From Beta vulgaris subsp. vulgaris (Eukaryota; Streptophyta; Magnoliopsida; Caryophyllales; Amaranthaceae), in contig NC_079202.1 of the NCBI RefSeq assembly GCF_026745355.1, forward strand, positions 34,499,707-34,563,706: 64,000 nucleotides of DNA. The letters run 5' to 3'. The notes under the pieces are model-generated. The model was not told the origin of the DNA. It ran no database searches and saw nothing but the letters and a program-made list of their open reading frames with translations. Of this stretch, positions 11,375 to 22,265 are shown in pieces. The translations under genes and the position numbers were made by a program. Each line of letters starts with the position of its first letter. Within the stretch, counting starts at the first letter, position 1.

Positions 11375-14300
11375 ATGGCAGAAAGAAGGAGAAGGAGTAT
11401 GGGTTCTATGGTTAGAAGGCTAGCAAAGATCACTGAAAACATCACTCAAGTGATAGCTAATCAAGAAACAAGCAGAGTGAGACTGATAGTTTTGGTGAGG
11501 TCTTTAAGAGGGTAGCAGCTGTCAAACCTCCGACTTACCATGGGAAAGAGGACCCAGCTAGCTTAGAAAACTGGATCCGAGAATTTATAAGCTTTTTGAT
11601 GCCATAGTGTGCCCTGAAAACCTTAGAGTTAATAATGCTTGTTTATTATTTGAGAGATGAGGCAGACCTATGGTGGAAACAACGAAAAGATGATCTTTTA
11701 GAGGATCCGAACTTTGGGTGGGACGAGTTTAAAGAAGCCCTGAGGAGTAAGTTTTATCCTGCGTACTTAAGGAAGCAAAAGGCTATGGAGTTCACCAATC
11801 TGAGAATGGGGACTATGTCTGTTAATGAGTATTATAGCAAATTTTTGGAGTTGATGAGGTTCGCACCTGAGATAGTACCATCTGAGACTTTAAAGGCCCA
11901 AAGGTTTGAGCAAGGGTTAACCTTAACTCTCCAAAGTAAGCTAGGAGGAGTAACTTTTGAGACTCTTGATGAAATTTATGGTAGAGCTGCTCACTTATAT
12001 GGGATTAAAGGAAGAGAGATTGAAGGGACTTCCTCTGGGGAAAAGAGGAAGTATAACAACAATGGGAACCAACAAATTGGAGATAAGAAGCCTAAGCCCA
12101 ATGGTGGATTTAACCAAACTGAGAAAGATAATAGGTACCCTAGTCGGAAGCCTAATGGGAACCAAGGGAATGGGAAGAAAGCTGAGAGAACCTTTTTCTG
12201 CAAAAGGTGTGATAAGAACCACCCTGGAAAAGATTGTCAAGGCAACTTGGTGACATGCCATTATTGTCAGAAATTGGGGCACCGTGAATATGAGTGCTTT
12301 AGAAAAGCTGGTGGAGAACCTGCAGTTAAACCTGACCCGAGTAGTAAGGCACCTCAGAATGATCAACAGAAGTTAGCTTCTTCCAATGCTGGTGTTAAAC
12401 CAGGGATGGGAAATCAGTCTAAAGGCAGAGTTTTCGTCATGAACCGCCGTGAGGCTCAGAATGTTTCTGAGGTAGTAGTTGGAACCTTTTTCATTAATTC
12501 CTTGTCTGTCAAAGTGTTATTTGATTCAGGAGCATCTCATTCATTTATTTCTAGCACTTTAGTAGACAAGCTCCAGTTAAGCAGTCCAGTGTCTATTTCA
12601 TTAGAAATTGCATTGCCATCAGGGGAAATGTTTAATTGTACTAGGTTGCATAGTCAAGTACCTTTAGTGATAGTTGGGGTGAACTTCCCATCCGACTTAG
12701 TTGAGTTTGATTTGTCAGACCTCGATGTGGTTTTGGGGATGGATTGGTTGGGAAGATTCAAGGCTCATATTGATTGTGAGGCCCAGAAGGTGTCCTTAGT
12801 CGGTCCTAAGAAAGAAAGGGTGACTTATAGGAAGCTTGGGAAGGAGAAGGGAATGAAGATAGTGTCTGCGATGAGAATTCAATCTTATGTGAAGAAGGGG
12901 TGTCCGTTATTCTTATGTGGGGTTCAGAGGATTGAAAAGGAAGATGAGAATAGGGAGATTCCAGTCGTATCTGAGTTTCCTGATGTGTTTCCTGAAGAGA
13001 TACCGGGTATGCCACCGATTAGGGATCTTGAGTTCACCGTAGACTTGATGCCAGGAACCGGACCTATTTCAAAGGCTCCGTATAGAATGGCTCCAGCTGA
13101 GATGAAGGAGTTAAAAGTTCAGTTGGAGGAGTGTTGGAAAAAGGGTATATAAGACCTAGTTCTTCTCCTTGGGGTGCACCTGTATTGTTCGTGAAAAAGA
13201 AGGATGGTAGTTTGAGGTTGTGCATTGATTATCGGGAGTTGAACAATGTGACGATCAAGAATAAGTATCCGCTTCCGAGAATTGATGATTTATTTGACCA
13301 GTTGAAAGGAGCGGGAATTTTCTCGAAGATAGATTTAAGGTCAGGTTATCACCAATTGAGGATTGCTGAGGGTGATATTCCTAAGACTGCGTTTAGGACG
13401 CGGTATGGTCACTATGAGTTTCAGTGATGCCGTTTGGTCTGACCAATGCACCTGCAGTGTTCATGGATTTGATGCATAGGGTTTTCAGGCCATACTTGGA
13501 TAAATATGTGGTTGTGTTTATAGATGATATTTTGATATATTCAAAGGATAGGAGTTGTCATGAGCTGCATTTGAGGGAAGTTTTGTCCACCCTAAGAGAG
13601 CATAAGTTGTACGCCAAGCTCTCTAAGTGTGAGTTTTGGTTGGATGAGGTTGCATTTTTGGACATGTTATCTCAAAGGAAGGAGTTTCGGTGGATCCTAC
13701 TAAGATTCAAGCGGTGCGCGAATGGCCAACACCGAAGACGGTGTCTGATATAAGGAGTTTCCTTGGGTTAGCTGGTTACTATCGAAGATTTGTAAAGGAT
13801 TTCTCAAAGATATCGAGACCAATGACTAGCCTGATGAAGAAAGAATGTAAGTTTGTTTGGACTCCAGAGTGTGAGGAAGCTTTTTCGGCGTTGAAGGAAA
13901 GGTTGACTACAACACCAGTTTTGGCTCTACCGATGAAAGCCAGCAGTATGATGTTTATAGTGATGCTTCGAAATTTGGGTTAGGGTGTGTATTGATGCAG
14001 AACCGGAAGGTCATCGCTTATGCTTCTAGGCAGTTAAAACCATATGAGGTGAATTATCCAACCCATGATCTCGAATTAGCTGCAATAGTGTTTGCTTTGA
14101 AGATATGGCGACACTACTTGTATGGGGCAACGTGTAAGTTGTACACGGATCATAAGAGCTTAAAGTATATTTTCACTCAGAAGGAGTTGAACATGAGGCA
14201 GAGGAGGTGGTTGGAGTTGATCAAGGATTATGATCTTGAGATCCAGTATCATGAAGGGAAAGCTAATGTTGTTGCTGATGCATTGAGTCGAAAGTCGAGT

Positions 14301-15880
14301 CATTCAGTTAATGCAATGGTGCTGCCAAGTCAGTTATGTGTCGAGTTTCAGAAAATGTCATTGGAGGTACTAGAAGAAGGCGGTGTGGAAGAATTATTGG
14401 GTTCTTTGTCGATTCAACCCTCAATCTATGATGAGATTAGGGAGGGTCAATCAAAGGATGAAAATTTAGAAAAGATTCGAGAGAAGATCCGGGATGGTCA
14501 GGTGTCGGATTTCCAGATAGCCGATGATGGAGGTATTCGGTTCAAGGGGAGGTGGTGTATACCAAGTAATAGAGAAGAGTTGAAGCGGAAATTAATGGAA
14601 GAAGCTCATAGCTCACCTTATTCAGTACACCCAGGTGGTGATAAGTTGTATAAGGACATGAAGAAAATGTTCTGGTGGCCAAACATGAAGCGAGAGGTAG
14701 CAGAGTTCGTGGCTAAGTGTCTCACATGTCAAAAGGTCAAGTTTGAGCACAAGAGGCCGCAAGGGAAGGTTCAACCTCTGGATATTCCGAGTTGGAAATG
14801 GGATTCTATATCAATGGATTTTTTTGTGTGCATTACCAAGAACTAAGGCTGGAAATGATACAATTTGGGTAGTGGTAGATCGTCTAACTAAATCTGCAAC
14901 TTTCATACCTATGAAGAATACTTGGTCGATGGATCAATTGGCTAAAGCATATGTGAAGTGGGTGGTGAAATATCATGGTGTGCCTAAGGACATTGTTTCC
15001 GATCGTGATTCACGATTCTTGTCCAACTTTTGGCAGAGTTTGCAGAAGGCTTTGGGTACTAATTTGTTAATGAGTACAGCTTTTCATCCGGCTACAGATG
15101 GTCAAACAGAACGAACAATTCAGACTTTAGAAGATATGTTGCGATCTTGTGTTATGGAGTATCAGGGTTCGTGGGAGGATTTCTTGGATTTAATAGAATT
15201 TTCCTACAACAACAGTCATCATGCAAGTATTGGTATGGCTCCGTTTGAGGCTTTGTATGGTCGGAAGTGTAGAAGTCCAGTCTGCTGGAATGATATTAGT
15301 GAAACCGTGGTGCTTGGACCGGAGTTCCTCGAAGAGACGGTGAAGCAGGTGAAAGTGATTCAAGAAAAGATCAAAGCAGCTCAAGATCGCAGAAGAGTTA
15401 TGCTGATTTGAAGCGAAGGGATGAAGAGTTTCAGGTTGGGGAGAAGGTATTGTTGAAAATATCTCCAATGAAAGGGTGATGCGATTTGGGAAGAAGGGAA
15501 AGTTAAGCCCAAAGTATATCGGGCCATATGAGGTGTTAAAGAAGATCGGGAAAGTGGCATATAAGTTGAATTTGCCAAATGATTTAAGTCGAGTCCATGA
15601 TGTTTTCCATATATCTCAGTTAAGGAAGTATATTCCGGATGTGTCTCATGTGCTGCAACCTGAGACCATTGAATTAGATGATAGTTTGACTTACGAGGAA
15701 AGACCTGTAAGAATCCTTGATAGTAAAGTTAGAAGTACTCGGACTAAGGATGTAAGATTAGTCAAAGTATTATGGTCAAACCATCAGACTGAGGAAGCAA
15801 CATGGGAAGCAGAAGCGGATATGCGCAAGAAATATCCGGCGTTGTTTTCCGAGGTTAGTTGTCGAGTTACGGGGTCGTAA
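11375..15880 (+). pseudogene. Chromovirus gag-pol polyprotein, frameshifted
   Basis: Gag begins at ATG 11375 (MAERRRRSMG), then shifts frame near 11480 and 11590. The long piece 11635-13152 holds the rest of gag with two zinc knuckles (CKRC..., about 12200-12240, and CHYCQKLGHREYEC, about 12257-12300), the protease (DSGASHSF, near 12525) and the start of RT. RT continues in other frames at 13131-13427 and 13424-13753, with the catalytic FIDDIL near 13520. RNase H is in the piece 13992-14300. Integrase has an HHCC zinc finger (about 14610-14730) and the DDE residues in SMDFF, VSDRDSRF and DGQTER (14810-15110). The C-terminal piece 15476-15880 carries the chromodomain (LVKVLWSNHQ...EEATWE). At least eight breaks, each explicable by one or two bases, so the protein cannot be made from this copy as printed. 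Confidence 0.93.
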
Positions 15881-16088
15881 CTCCTTTTAAGGGGGGTAGA
15901 ATGCGATAGAGTTTCGCGCTTTTACTATAGTTATTACATTTTAGCATATTTTTGAGTCATTATATGCATTTTAGACATGAGCATTTGAGTTAGAAACTAC
16001 AATTTTAAATTTTAATCCATTTTTGGAAAGTGATTATGACTTTTTGTCTTGAGTTTCGAGGTCGAAACTTCTTTTAAGGGGGGTAGAC
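15881..16088 (+). other. Chromovirus 3' region with duplicated polypurine tract
   Basis: TTTTAAGGGGGGTAGA occurs twice: just after the gag-pol stop (about 15884-15900) and directly before the 3' LTR (about 16072-16087). Each is preceded by a similar GTCG(T/A)AACT word. Only the second is in the position used to prime plus-strand synthesis. The roughly 185 bp between them is AT-rich and non-coding. Confidence 0.8.
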
Positions 16089-17862
16089 TGTAATACCCCA
16101 TATTTTAAGTATTTATTTATTAATTAAAATATTTATTTTCTAAAATAAATATTTTAAGCAAAGGGTATTTTAGCAATTTCACTCGTTTTAAATTATTTTG
16201 GCGGAAGATGGCGCCAAAATTGGATTTGTTAAACTTTTGGTTTTAAATCCTAGTCAAAATTATTCAAAAAACCAAAAAAAAAAAAAAAAAAAAATTTTTT
16301 TAGGCCATTATTTTTGACGGGATTGTGAAGTAAATGGGGGAGTTTTGTTTTCCAAATTTATGATGAAGGTTACAAATCTTGGTTTAATCTCCTAATTTAT
16401 GGTGAAGGTTACAAACTCTTTAATTTTCAAAATTAAGTACTCTACCTATTCTACTCCTATAAATACCCACACCTTTAGCCATCTTTTCCACACAAAAACT
16501 TTGGAGAATCCATACTTCAAGGTTCTTCTTTCTCTTCTTATCTATTCTAGTTTTATATTTCTTATTCAAGTTCTAATTCTCTTTGGTTAAGAAAAGAAAA
16601 AGATTTTCCATGTTTCTTACTCAAAATATTATGCTCATGATAGGTTATTCATGTTTACATTCATGATTAAGTTCATGTGATAAGTTACTTATTAGATTTT
16701 TATTATTGGTTTGTTAGGAGATCGTTCAAGATTAAGACTAAGTGGAGATACTAGTATACTTTTTGTGCAAGATCAAGGTACGTTATGTAGCTAGATCTTT
16801 TAAAATGTGGTTTATATGATAAAGTTGTTTATTGATTTTATTGGTTGGATTGGTTTAGAAATTTGGTTTAAAATGGTTACAATGTTTATTATTCACTCTT
16901 GAAAGTGAAAAGAAGGAATGATATTATCAATCATTTTATATAGAAGTTTTGTTATCCTTTTTGGAAAATTAAATTATTTTTACAAGGAAAGGTTGATTGG
17001 TTTTTATGAACTTTGAATGTTCAAAAAGTTGTTTATGAGGAAAGGAGGTTTATTCATGACTTACAAGTCATATTATTATTATTTCCGCTTGATTAATATC
17101 AAGAGATTCAAATCCACTTGTTGGCAATTATAGTTACCCCTTGATATAGCTCCGTGATGGGATGACTAGCTTGGGGGGTGTGCACACTTAGCAAAATAGA
17201 AGGGGAGATAAGAAGAGGAATTGTTTTCAGGTTATTTTTAATCCAAGTTGTTTGGAAAGAGTTTATTCTTAAAAAGGTTATTCTTGAATTACTATTCAAG
17301 TGTTTGGAAAGAGTTTGTTCTTGTTGTTCTTGAATTATTATTCAAGTGTTTGGTAAGAGTTTGTTCTTAAAATGTTATTCTTGAATTATTATTAAGTGTT
17401 TGAAAATAGTTTATTCTTAAAGAGTTATTCTTGAATTTTTGGTTATGGAGTTTTCGAAATGAAAAATTATGACGAACTAACAAATGTGTTACTTATCTAG
17501 TACATTTCGTACTCAGTTTTATACTGACGCGTATTTTCTTTTTCCTATTTGGTTTGCCCTGTTTACCTTTTTGGTAAGCAGATTTGCAGGTGAATTTTGG
17601 ATGTGCATGGGAGCATACTAGGAAGGGGATCTTCACCTAGATTAGAATGTTTCATTTATTTTGAGTTTTGAGACAATATTTACTTTTATTAATAAAGAAG
17701 TATTATTATTTTTGGTTAAAGTCTTTCGCTGCAAGTTATTTTGGTTAGTTAGTAGTTGGTTGCCGAAAGCGTGGTAGTCATGTGGCGGTAATACTCCTAA
17801 ATTACTCAAATATTTATTTATTAAATTATTTATTTAAAAGTGAGTAATTTGGGGGTGTTACA
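16089..17862 (+). repeat. 3' LTR of the Tekay-type chromovirus
   Basis: Near-identical to 8177-9952. By eye, differences are a few transitions (for example near 16336, 17497, 17727 and 17781) and single-base indels, several of them in homopolymers. Confidence 0.97.
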
Positions 17863-17947
17863 CATACATGCAAGTCCCCCAAGCTTGAGCAAAACTCCGC
17901 GCTCGGAGTTGCAAAAGAAGGGAGAGGGAGGGGGTTATGAGAAGCTC

Positions 17948-18669
17948 CTAATAGTTCCCACCATTACCCCCATCGGGAGGAGGGTAAGGAGGGAAATACC
18001 CGCCAGAGTACCCATCAGGATAGTAGGATGGGTAGTGGGGGTAAGGACGGAAAGAAGGCTCCTCAAACGGCCCTTCTTGAGGGTCGAAAGAAGGAGGATA
18101 GTGGGGATGGTTAGGGAAGGGAGGCTCATGTCCGGAGTGGACATTGGCGAGGTGAGTGCGCCAAGCCACCCTAGACACATGGTCGAGGTCGGTGCGGATA
18201 CCGGCAAGAGTAGCAGTAACCGCACGGTGATTGGCCTCCTGAGAGGCCTGCATCTGGGCTATGGCCGCCATGACGGAGCCCATGTCGAAGGATTGAGAGG
18301 AGGAAGCTTCGGCCACCTCACTCTCAGGAATGCGGTGGTCGGGCCTCGGAGCTCTCGGAACGCGTGGAATGCGCTCCGTAGGGATGGGCTCAGGGATAGC
18401 CCGTGGGATGTCATGGGAAGGGGGAACCCGCCAACGGTTTTCGCCGTTAGCGGGGAGGTCCCAGATAAAGTCGGGCCCTATAAAACAATAAGGTCACCCC
18501 CCCCCCCCACAAGCCAAATGCAGTTTTCCTTCTGGTAACCGCGCAGAAATTTCATCTGCTGCAGACTGGTACCATCCAATCTGTTGGACCGACCAACAGT
18601 AGGCACGCTAGCTTCCAAGCGAGCCAGGTCATCGTCCAACTCGAGGTAGGACGCTAGCTGGGTGACCAT
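17948..18669 (-). pseudogene. Gag-like C-terminal fragment of the minus-strand gypsy-like element
   Basis: Two overlapping minus-strand pieces, joined across a frameshift in a C/G homopolymer near 18497-18510, read as one product. An N-terminal part is Leu/Asp-rich (YLELDDDLARLEASVP). It is followed by a basic Pro/Arg segment and a helical region (MGSVMAAIAQMQASQEANHR). The tail is very rich in Pro, Tyr, His and Gly and ends GGNGGNY before the stop at 17948. This composition resembles the C-terminal end of gag in Tat/Athila-type or gag-only plant elements. The N-terminal two thirds of gag are absent, and no pol gene follows. The 232-codon + strand ORF at 17840-18538 is its antisense shadow. 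Confidence 0.55.
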
Positions 18670-18720
18670 TCCACCACAAAGGTGACCATATAGTAATTAC
18701 CAAATTTCTTTTTGAAAAAG

Positions 18721-19199
18721 GCTATAATTTAAAAAATCATACATTTGTTACTCCCTCGTTCTTCTTTTAGTTGCTGAATTTTGGCTAGGTACTATTCATA
18801 TAGAAACTTTGACTCGAGGTTCTTGTCCCTCCTTCAGGATTTGTCGCACAAGGGGCAAGGCAATCCATTCATCAAGTCCTATTTTTGTTCACCCAAAATT
18901 TGGTAATTACACAGGTTAATTTTTTTTCAAAAATTGCCACCTATATGGACGGCCTAGCGAAGTGATAAAATTATTATCTCTTATATGTGCAATAATGTTG
19001 TATGTATGCAGGGAACAAGCATTCAGAACATTATTATATATTATTGTCTCTAATCTTCTATTTTTTTTGCATTTATAGTTACATATATTATATTACCATT
19101 TACTAGCATGCTCTAATGTATATTTGTCAATATTAGAATTTTATTGCGTTGTATATTTTTTTTTACTGTAGATGAACTGCACAGTTAGAGATAACCCTC
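18721..19199. other. Junction zone between gypsy-like element and copia leader
   Basis: It contains a Stowaway-like word (TTACTCCCTCGTTCTTC near 18750), a degraded copy of the 7727-7790 segment (18828-18880) and an 11-bp word CCTATATGGAC (18940-18950) that also occurs in the copia leader at 4945-4955. The exact point where copia sequence resumes could not be fixed. No gene is seen. Confidence 0.5.
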
Positions 19200-19206
19200 T
19201 ATAAAA
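19200..19206 (+). promoter_or_regulatory. TATA box before the small membrane-protein ORF
   Basis: CTCTATAAAAGCGG is followed by a C/T-rich leader of about 100 bp and an ATG in a strong context at 19313. The arrangement is that of a complete plant core promoter. Confidence 0.45.
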
Positions 19207-19312
19207 GCGGATTATCCATCCCCATTTTCACCACACATCCCTTATCTTCTTCCGATTTTTTTCTCTAAACCCACAATTTTTTTTTCCCTTCTTCCTCAAC
19301 CTTCCGGCCACC

Positions 19313-19537
19313 ATGTTAAACGCCGACAACAACCGTCCTCCACCCTCATCTTCTTCTTTTGAAAAGGATTTTAGGAAAATAAGACTCTACTTATTTCTTA
19401 TAGCCGGTTTCTTTTTCCTCCTCATGGAATTAATGATATATCTCCTAATACATAAGCAGGAGACAAAAAAAAAAAATTATTTCCCCCCCGGAAGAATGAC
19501 GAAAAATGCACATGAATATCAATTTTTTTGTCTTTAA
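19313..19537 (+). CDS. Small putative single-pass membrane protein, 74 codons
   Basis: Not recognised as a known family. The ATG sits in GGCCACCATGT, a near-ideal start context. The first 18 residues are polar and rich in Asn, Pro and Ser (MLNADNNRPPPSSSS); a hydrophobic stretch follows (LYLFLIAGFFFLLMELMIYL, about residues 25-44), then a basic tail. A TATA box lies 107 bp upstream and the leader is pyrimidine-rich. It lies between the gypsy-like insertion and copia gag, on the copia strand. It may be a captured host gene start, a copia leader ORF, or chance. No expression evidence can be had from sequence. Confidence 0.35.
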   Translation: MLNADNNRPPPSSSSFEKDFRKIRLYLFLIAGFFFLLMELMIYLLIHKQETKKKNYFPPGRMTKNAHEYQFFCL

Positions 19538-19768
19538 GTGCATTTTAGGAAGTTTTTTTGTTTATTCACTTGTTGTATTTTGTTTCTATTTTTGGTATTT
19601 TTTTTGTTTTTTTTTTTGCTTCATTATTGTTGTACGCTATTTTTAGTTTTTGTTTTGTTTGTATTATTTATCTATAATAAAAATGATATAAATCATGGGG
19701 AGATAATATATATATGTGATTTATCATCATTACTGTTTTCAAATATTTACCTATTTGTAGTCAAAAGA

Positions 19769-20805
19769 ATGGGAGATCTAGTGAAAAGACAATTTAACAT
19801 ATTAAATCTATCTGGGCAAAAGTTTTTAGAATGGACGGTGGACGCCCAATGAATTTAAAGGCCCAAGGACTGGAACATACAATTAAAGATGTGACAACCC
19901 AACAAGGGGATGCAACTACAACAGCCGCATCAGTTAAAATTGCGACTGTACAAGAAAAGGCAAAAGCCTTAGTCCTCTTAAGACATCATTTACATGAAAG
20001 TTTGTTTTCCTAGTATGGGATAGCCTAAATGAAAGATATGGGCGTCACAAAAATGTGCTCCTCCCAAAGGCACATTATGACTGGACCAATCTGAGGTTCC
20101 AGGATTTTAAAACAGTCAGTGATTACAATTCAACATTGTTTAGAATTGTATCATTGTTAAGATATTGTGATCATCCCATCACAGAAGAGCAAATGATAAA
20201 CAAAACACTCTCCACTTTCCACGCCTCTAATATCATATTGGCAGAACAATACAAGTTCAGAGCTTTCAAAAAGTACTCTAAGCTAATCTCAGTACTACTT
20301 GTGGCTTAACAAAATAATGATCTTTTGCTGAAAAATCATAATCTTAGACCTACGGGGTCTTCAGCCACTCATGAGATAAATGCAATAGAAAGCTCTAATC
20401 CACCAGAAGCAAATGCTATACATAGTGGTGGACGCGGTAATTACAACGGTCGTGGGAGAGGACGTGGTAATTACCGTGGCCGAGGGCGTGGACGTGGAAG
20501 AGGCCGATTTTCCCCAAGAAATAATAATTTTAAACATTTGATAAAAATTGGGGACTATCATCTGGAAATCAGAGGCAGACATCCTATAAAGGAAATTATA
20601 CTTGCCATAGATGTTGCATGACTGGGCATTGGGGCCGCACATGTCGTATTGCCAAACATTTGGTAGACCTATATCAAGCTTCAATAAAAAACAAAGGAAA
20701 AATGCTGAAGCAAACTTTGTTAATGAAGCCAATACATCCATGCCCAGCCTTGATGTTTCAGATTTTTTTATGGATGATGCTGAAGTAGAAAATAACTTTG
20801 TTTAG
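19769..20805 (+). pseudogene. Copia gag, frameshifted
   Basis: Starts at ATG 19769 (MGDLVKRQFNILNLSG) with the copia gag signature FLEWTVDAQ, then MNLKAQGL after a one-base break near 19850. Further pieces are at 20055-20309 and 20325-20621. A Gly/Arg run (GRGRGRGNYRGRGRG, about 20440-20510) precedes a single zinc knuckle CHRCCMTGHWGRTC (about 20600-20645, crossing a frame change). The stop at 20803-20805 is followed by about 130 non-coding bases before protease, so gag and pol look like separate frames. Gag would form the virus-like particle. It is broken in at least three places. Confidence 0.85.
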
Positions 20806-21044
20806 ATAACAATCCATTAATGTGCTTAGTTTATTTTAACTGCTTCAATATCCACTTTCATGTATTCGTTCCTTGATTATTAATAAAAATATGTATTTTT
20901 CTTATACTGATCATCGTATTTATTATTTATGAAGATATGAATTCATCAGAAGTTGGAACCAAAGAACAATGTCTCCTGGACAGTGGGACAACACACACCA
21001 TATTGAAAAATAAAGAGTATTTTTCAAAACTTACAATATCGATG

Positions 21045-21176
21045 ATCAATGACGCATTGTATTCGAGTAAATCTCTGGGACAGCCAAGTTAATTGAAGGC
21101 TCTGGAAAAGCCTGCATTATATTTCTAAATGGGACAAAATTGATAATCAATGACGCATTGTATTCGAGTAAATCTC
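21045..21176 (+). repeat. Short direct duplication in copia protease region
   Basis: A 31-bp word beginning ATCAATGACGCATTGTATTC is at 21045-21075 and again at 21146-21176, 101 bp apart. The second copy is in the expected protein context (INDALYSSKS); the first appears to be an extra insertion just after the protease motif. Confidence 0.9.
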
Positions 21177-21525
21177 AAAGGAACCTCATAAGTTTCAAAG
21201 ATGTATGTCTGAATGGTTACCATTTGGAAACAATGACGGTGAACAAAGAGGAATTCATATGCCTAACGGCAGAGAAATACGGCAAGAAATACATCTTTGA
21301 AAAATTGCAAGCAATTTCCTCGGGACTATATCGCATAGATATACGTCCGATTGAAATTAATATGATATCTAACCAGAAGTTAGATAACTGAAAATCATTT
21401 ACTCTATGGCATGACCGATTAGGCCATCCGGCACAGGAATGATGCATAGAATCATTGAAAACTCAAATGGACACTCTATAAAGAATGTCAAAATTCCTCG
21501 GTCAAATGAATTAACATGCTCTGCA

Positions 21526-21701
21526 TGCTCACTTGGCAAATTGATAATCAGAACATCTATAAATAAGATTGCCACTGAATCTCCAATGTTTTTAGAAAGA
21601 ATTCAAGGAGATATGCTCACTTGGCAAATTGATAATCAGAACATCTATAAATAAGATTGCCACTGAATCTCCAATGTTTTTAGAAAGAATTCAAGGAGAT
21701 A
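21526..21701 (+). repeat. Perfect 88-bp tandem duplication in copia integrase
   Basis: Units 21526-21613 and 21614-21701 both begin TGCTCACTTGGCAAATTGAT and end AAGGAGATA; I see no difference between them. 88 is not a multiple of 3, so the duplication alone changes frame just upstream of the first catalytic Asp. Confidence 0.95.
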
Positions 21702-22265
21702 TTTGTGGGCCTGTTCACCCTGCATGTTTCGCTATATCATGGTATTAATTGATGTCTCTACTCGAAGGTCACATGTGAGCCTTCTATCAAGCATAAATGT
21801 TGCATTTGCAAAGCTTTTGGCTCAAATAATTCGATCAAGAACTCAATTCCCAGATCATACCATAAAGAGAATAAGATTAGACAATGCTGGGGAATTTACA
21901 TCCCAAACATTCAATGACTATTGCATGTCTATTGGGATTATTGTTGAGCACCCTGTACCTCATGTACATACACAAAATGGTCTTGCTGAATCATTAATCA
22001 AAAGACTACAATTAATTGCAAGACCATTAATAATGAGGTCAAAATTGTCATCTACTACTTGGGGTCATGCTATATTACATGCAGCAGCATTGATAAGATT
22101 AAGGACGACAACATATCACAAATTCTCCCCTTTACAATTAGTATCAGGTCGAGAATCGAATATCCACTAGTAGAATAAATGCTATTTGCTGCGATGATAT
22201 TACTGCGATTTTACCCATACGTAGCAATACATCACGGAAAAAAAATAGTTAAATATAAAATAAAG

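Larger units (their letters stand above)
8177..17862 (+). mobile_element. Ty3-gypsy chromovirus, Tekay/Del type, young insertion, TSD CATAC
   Basis: Two long LTRs (1776 and 1774 bp), TG...CA ends, flanked by CATAC at 8172-8176 and 17863-17867. The interior holds a primer site TGGTATCAG, an extra ORF, gag with two zinc knuckles, protease, RT, RNase H, integrase and a C-terminal chromodomain, then a polypurine tract. Domain order, long LTRs and the chromodomain with an EEATWE motif point to the Tekay/Del clade. The LTRs differ by about four substitutions and roughly eight single-base indels by eye, so insertion is recent. Yet gag-pol carries many single-base frameshifts. The element interrupts the minus-strand gypsy-like element. 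Confidence 0.96.
4976..18720 (-). mobile_element. Minus-strand Ty3-gypsy-like, apparently non-autonomous LTR element, split by a chromovirus
   Basis: Reading on the minus strand, a gag-like C-terminal reading frame (18669 to 17948) is followed by a long non-coding tract (17947-17863 and 8176-6634), a polypurine tract (GCTTGGGGGAGTT, 6633-6621) and one LTR (6620 down to about 4976). No protease, RT or integrase is found. The second LTR and the 5' part of gag are missing or not recognisable at the right side, so the element is truncated. The style (gag frame, then long spacer, then GCTTGGGGGAGTTTGATAAG) resembles gag-only or Tat/Athila-like plant elements. The left boundary is taken at the TGTGTCG word; the right boundary near 18720 is approximate. 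Confidence 0.6.

Noticed and set aside
17840..18538. 232-codon + strand ORF
   Set aside because: Antisense of the gag-like frame; the minus strand has the protein-like composition.
19538..19768. Phe/Leu-rich N-terminal part of the ORF before copia gag
   Set aside because: T-rich leader read in frame with gag; there is no ATG context, and the natural gag start is 19769.
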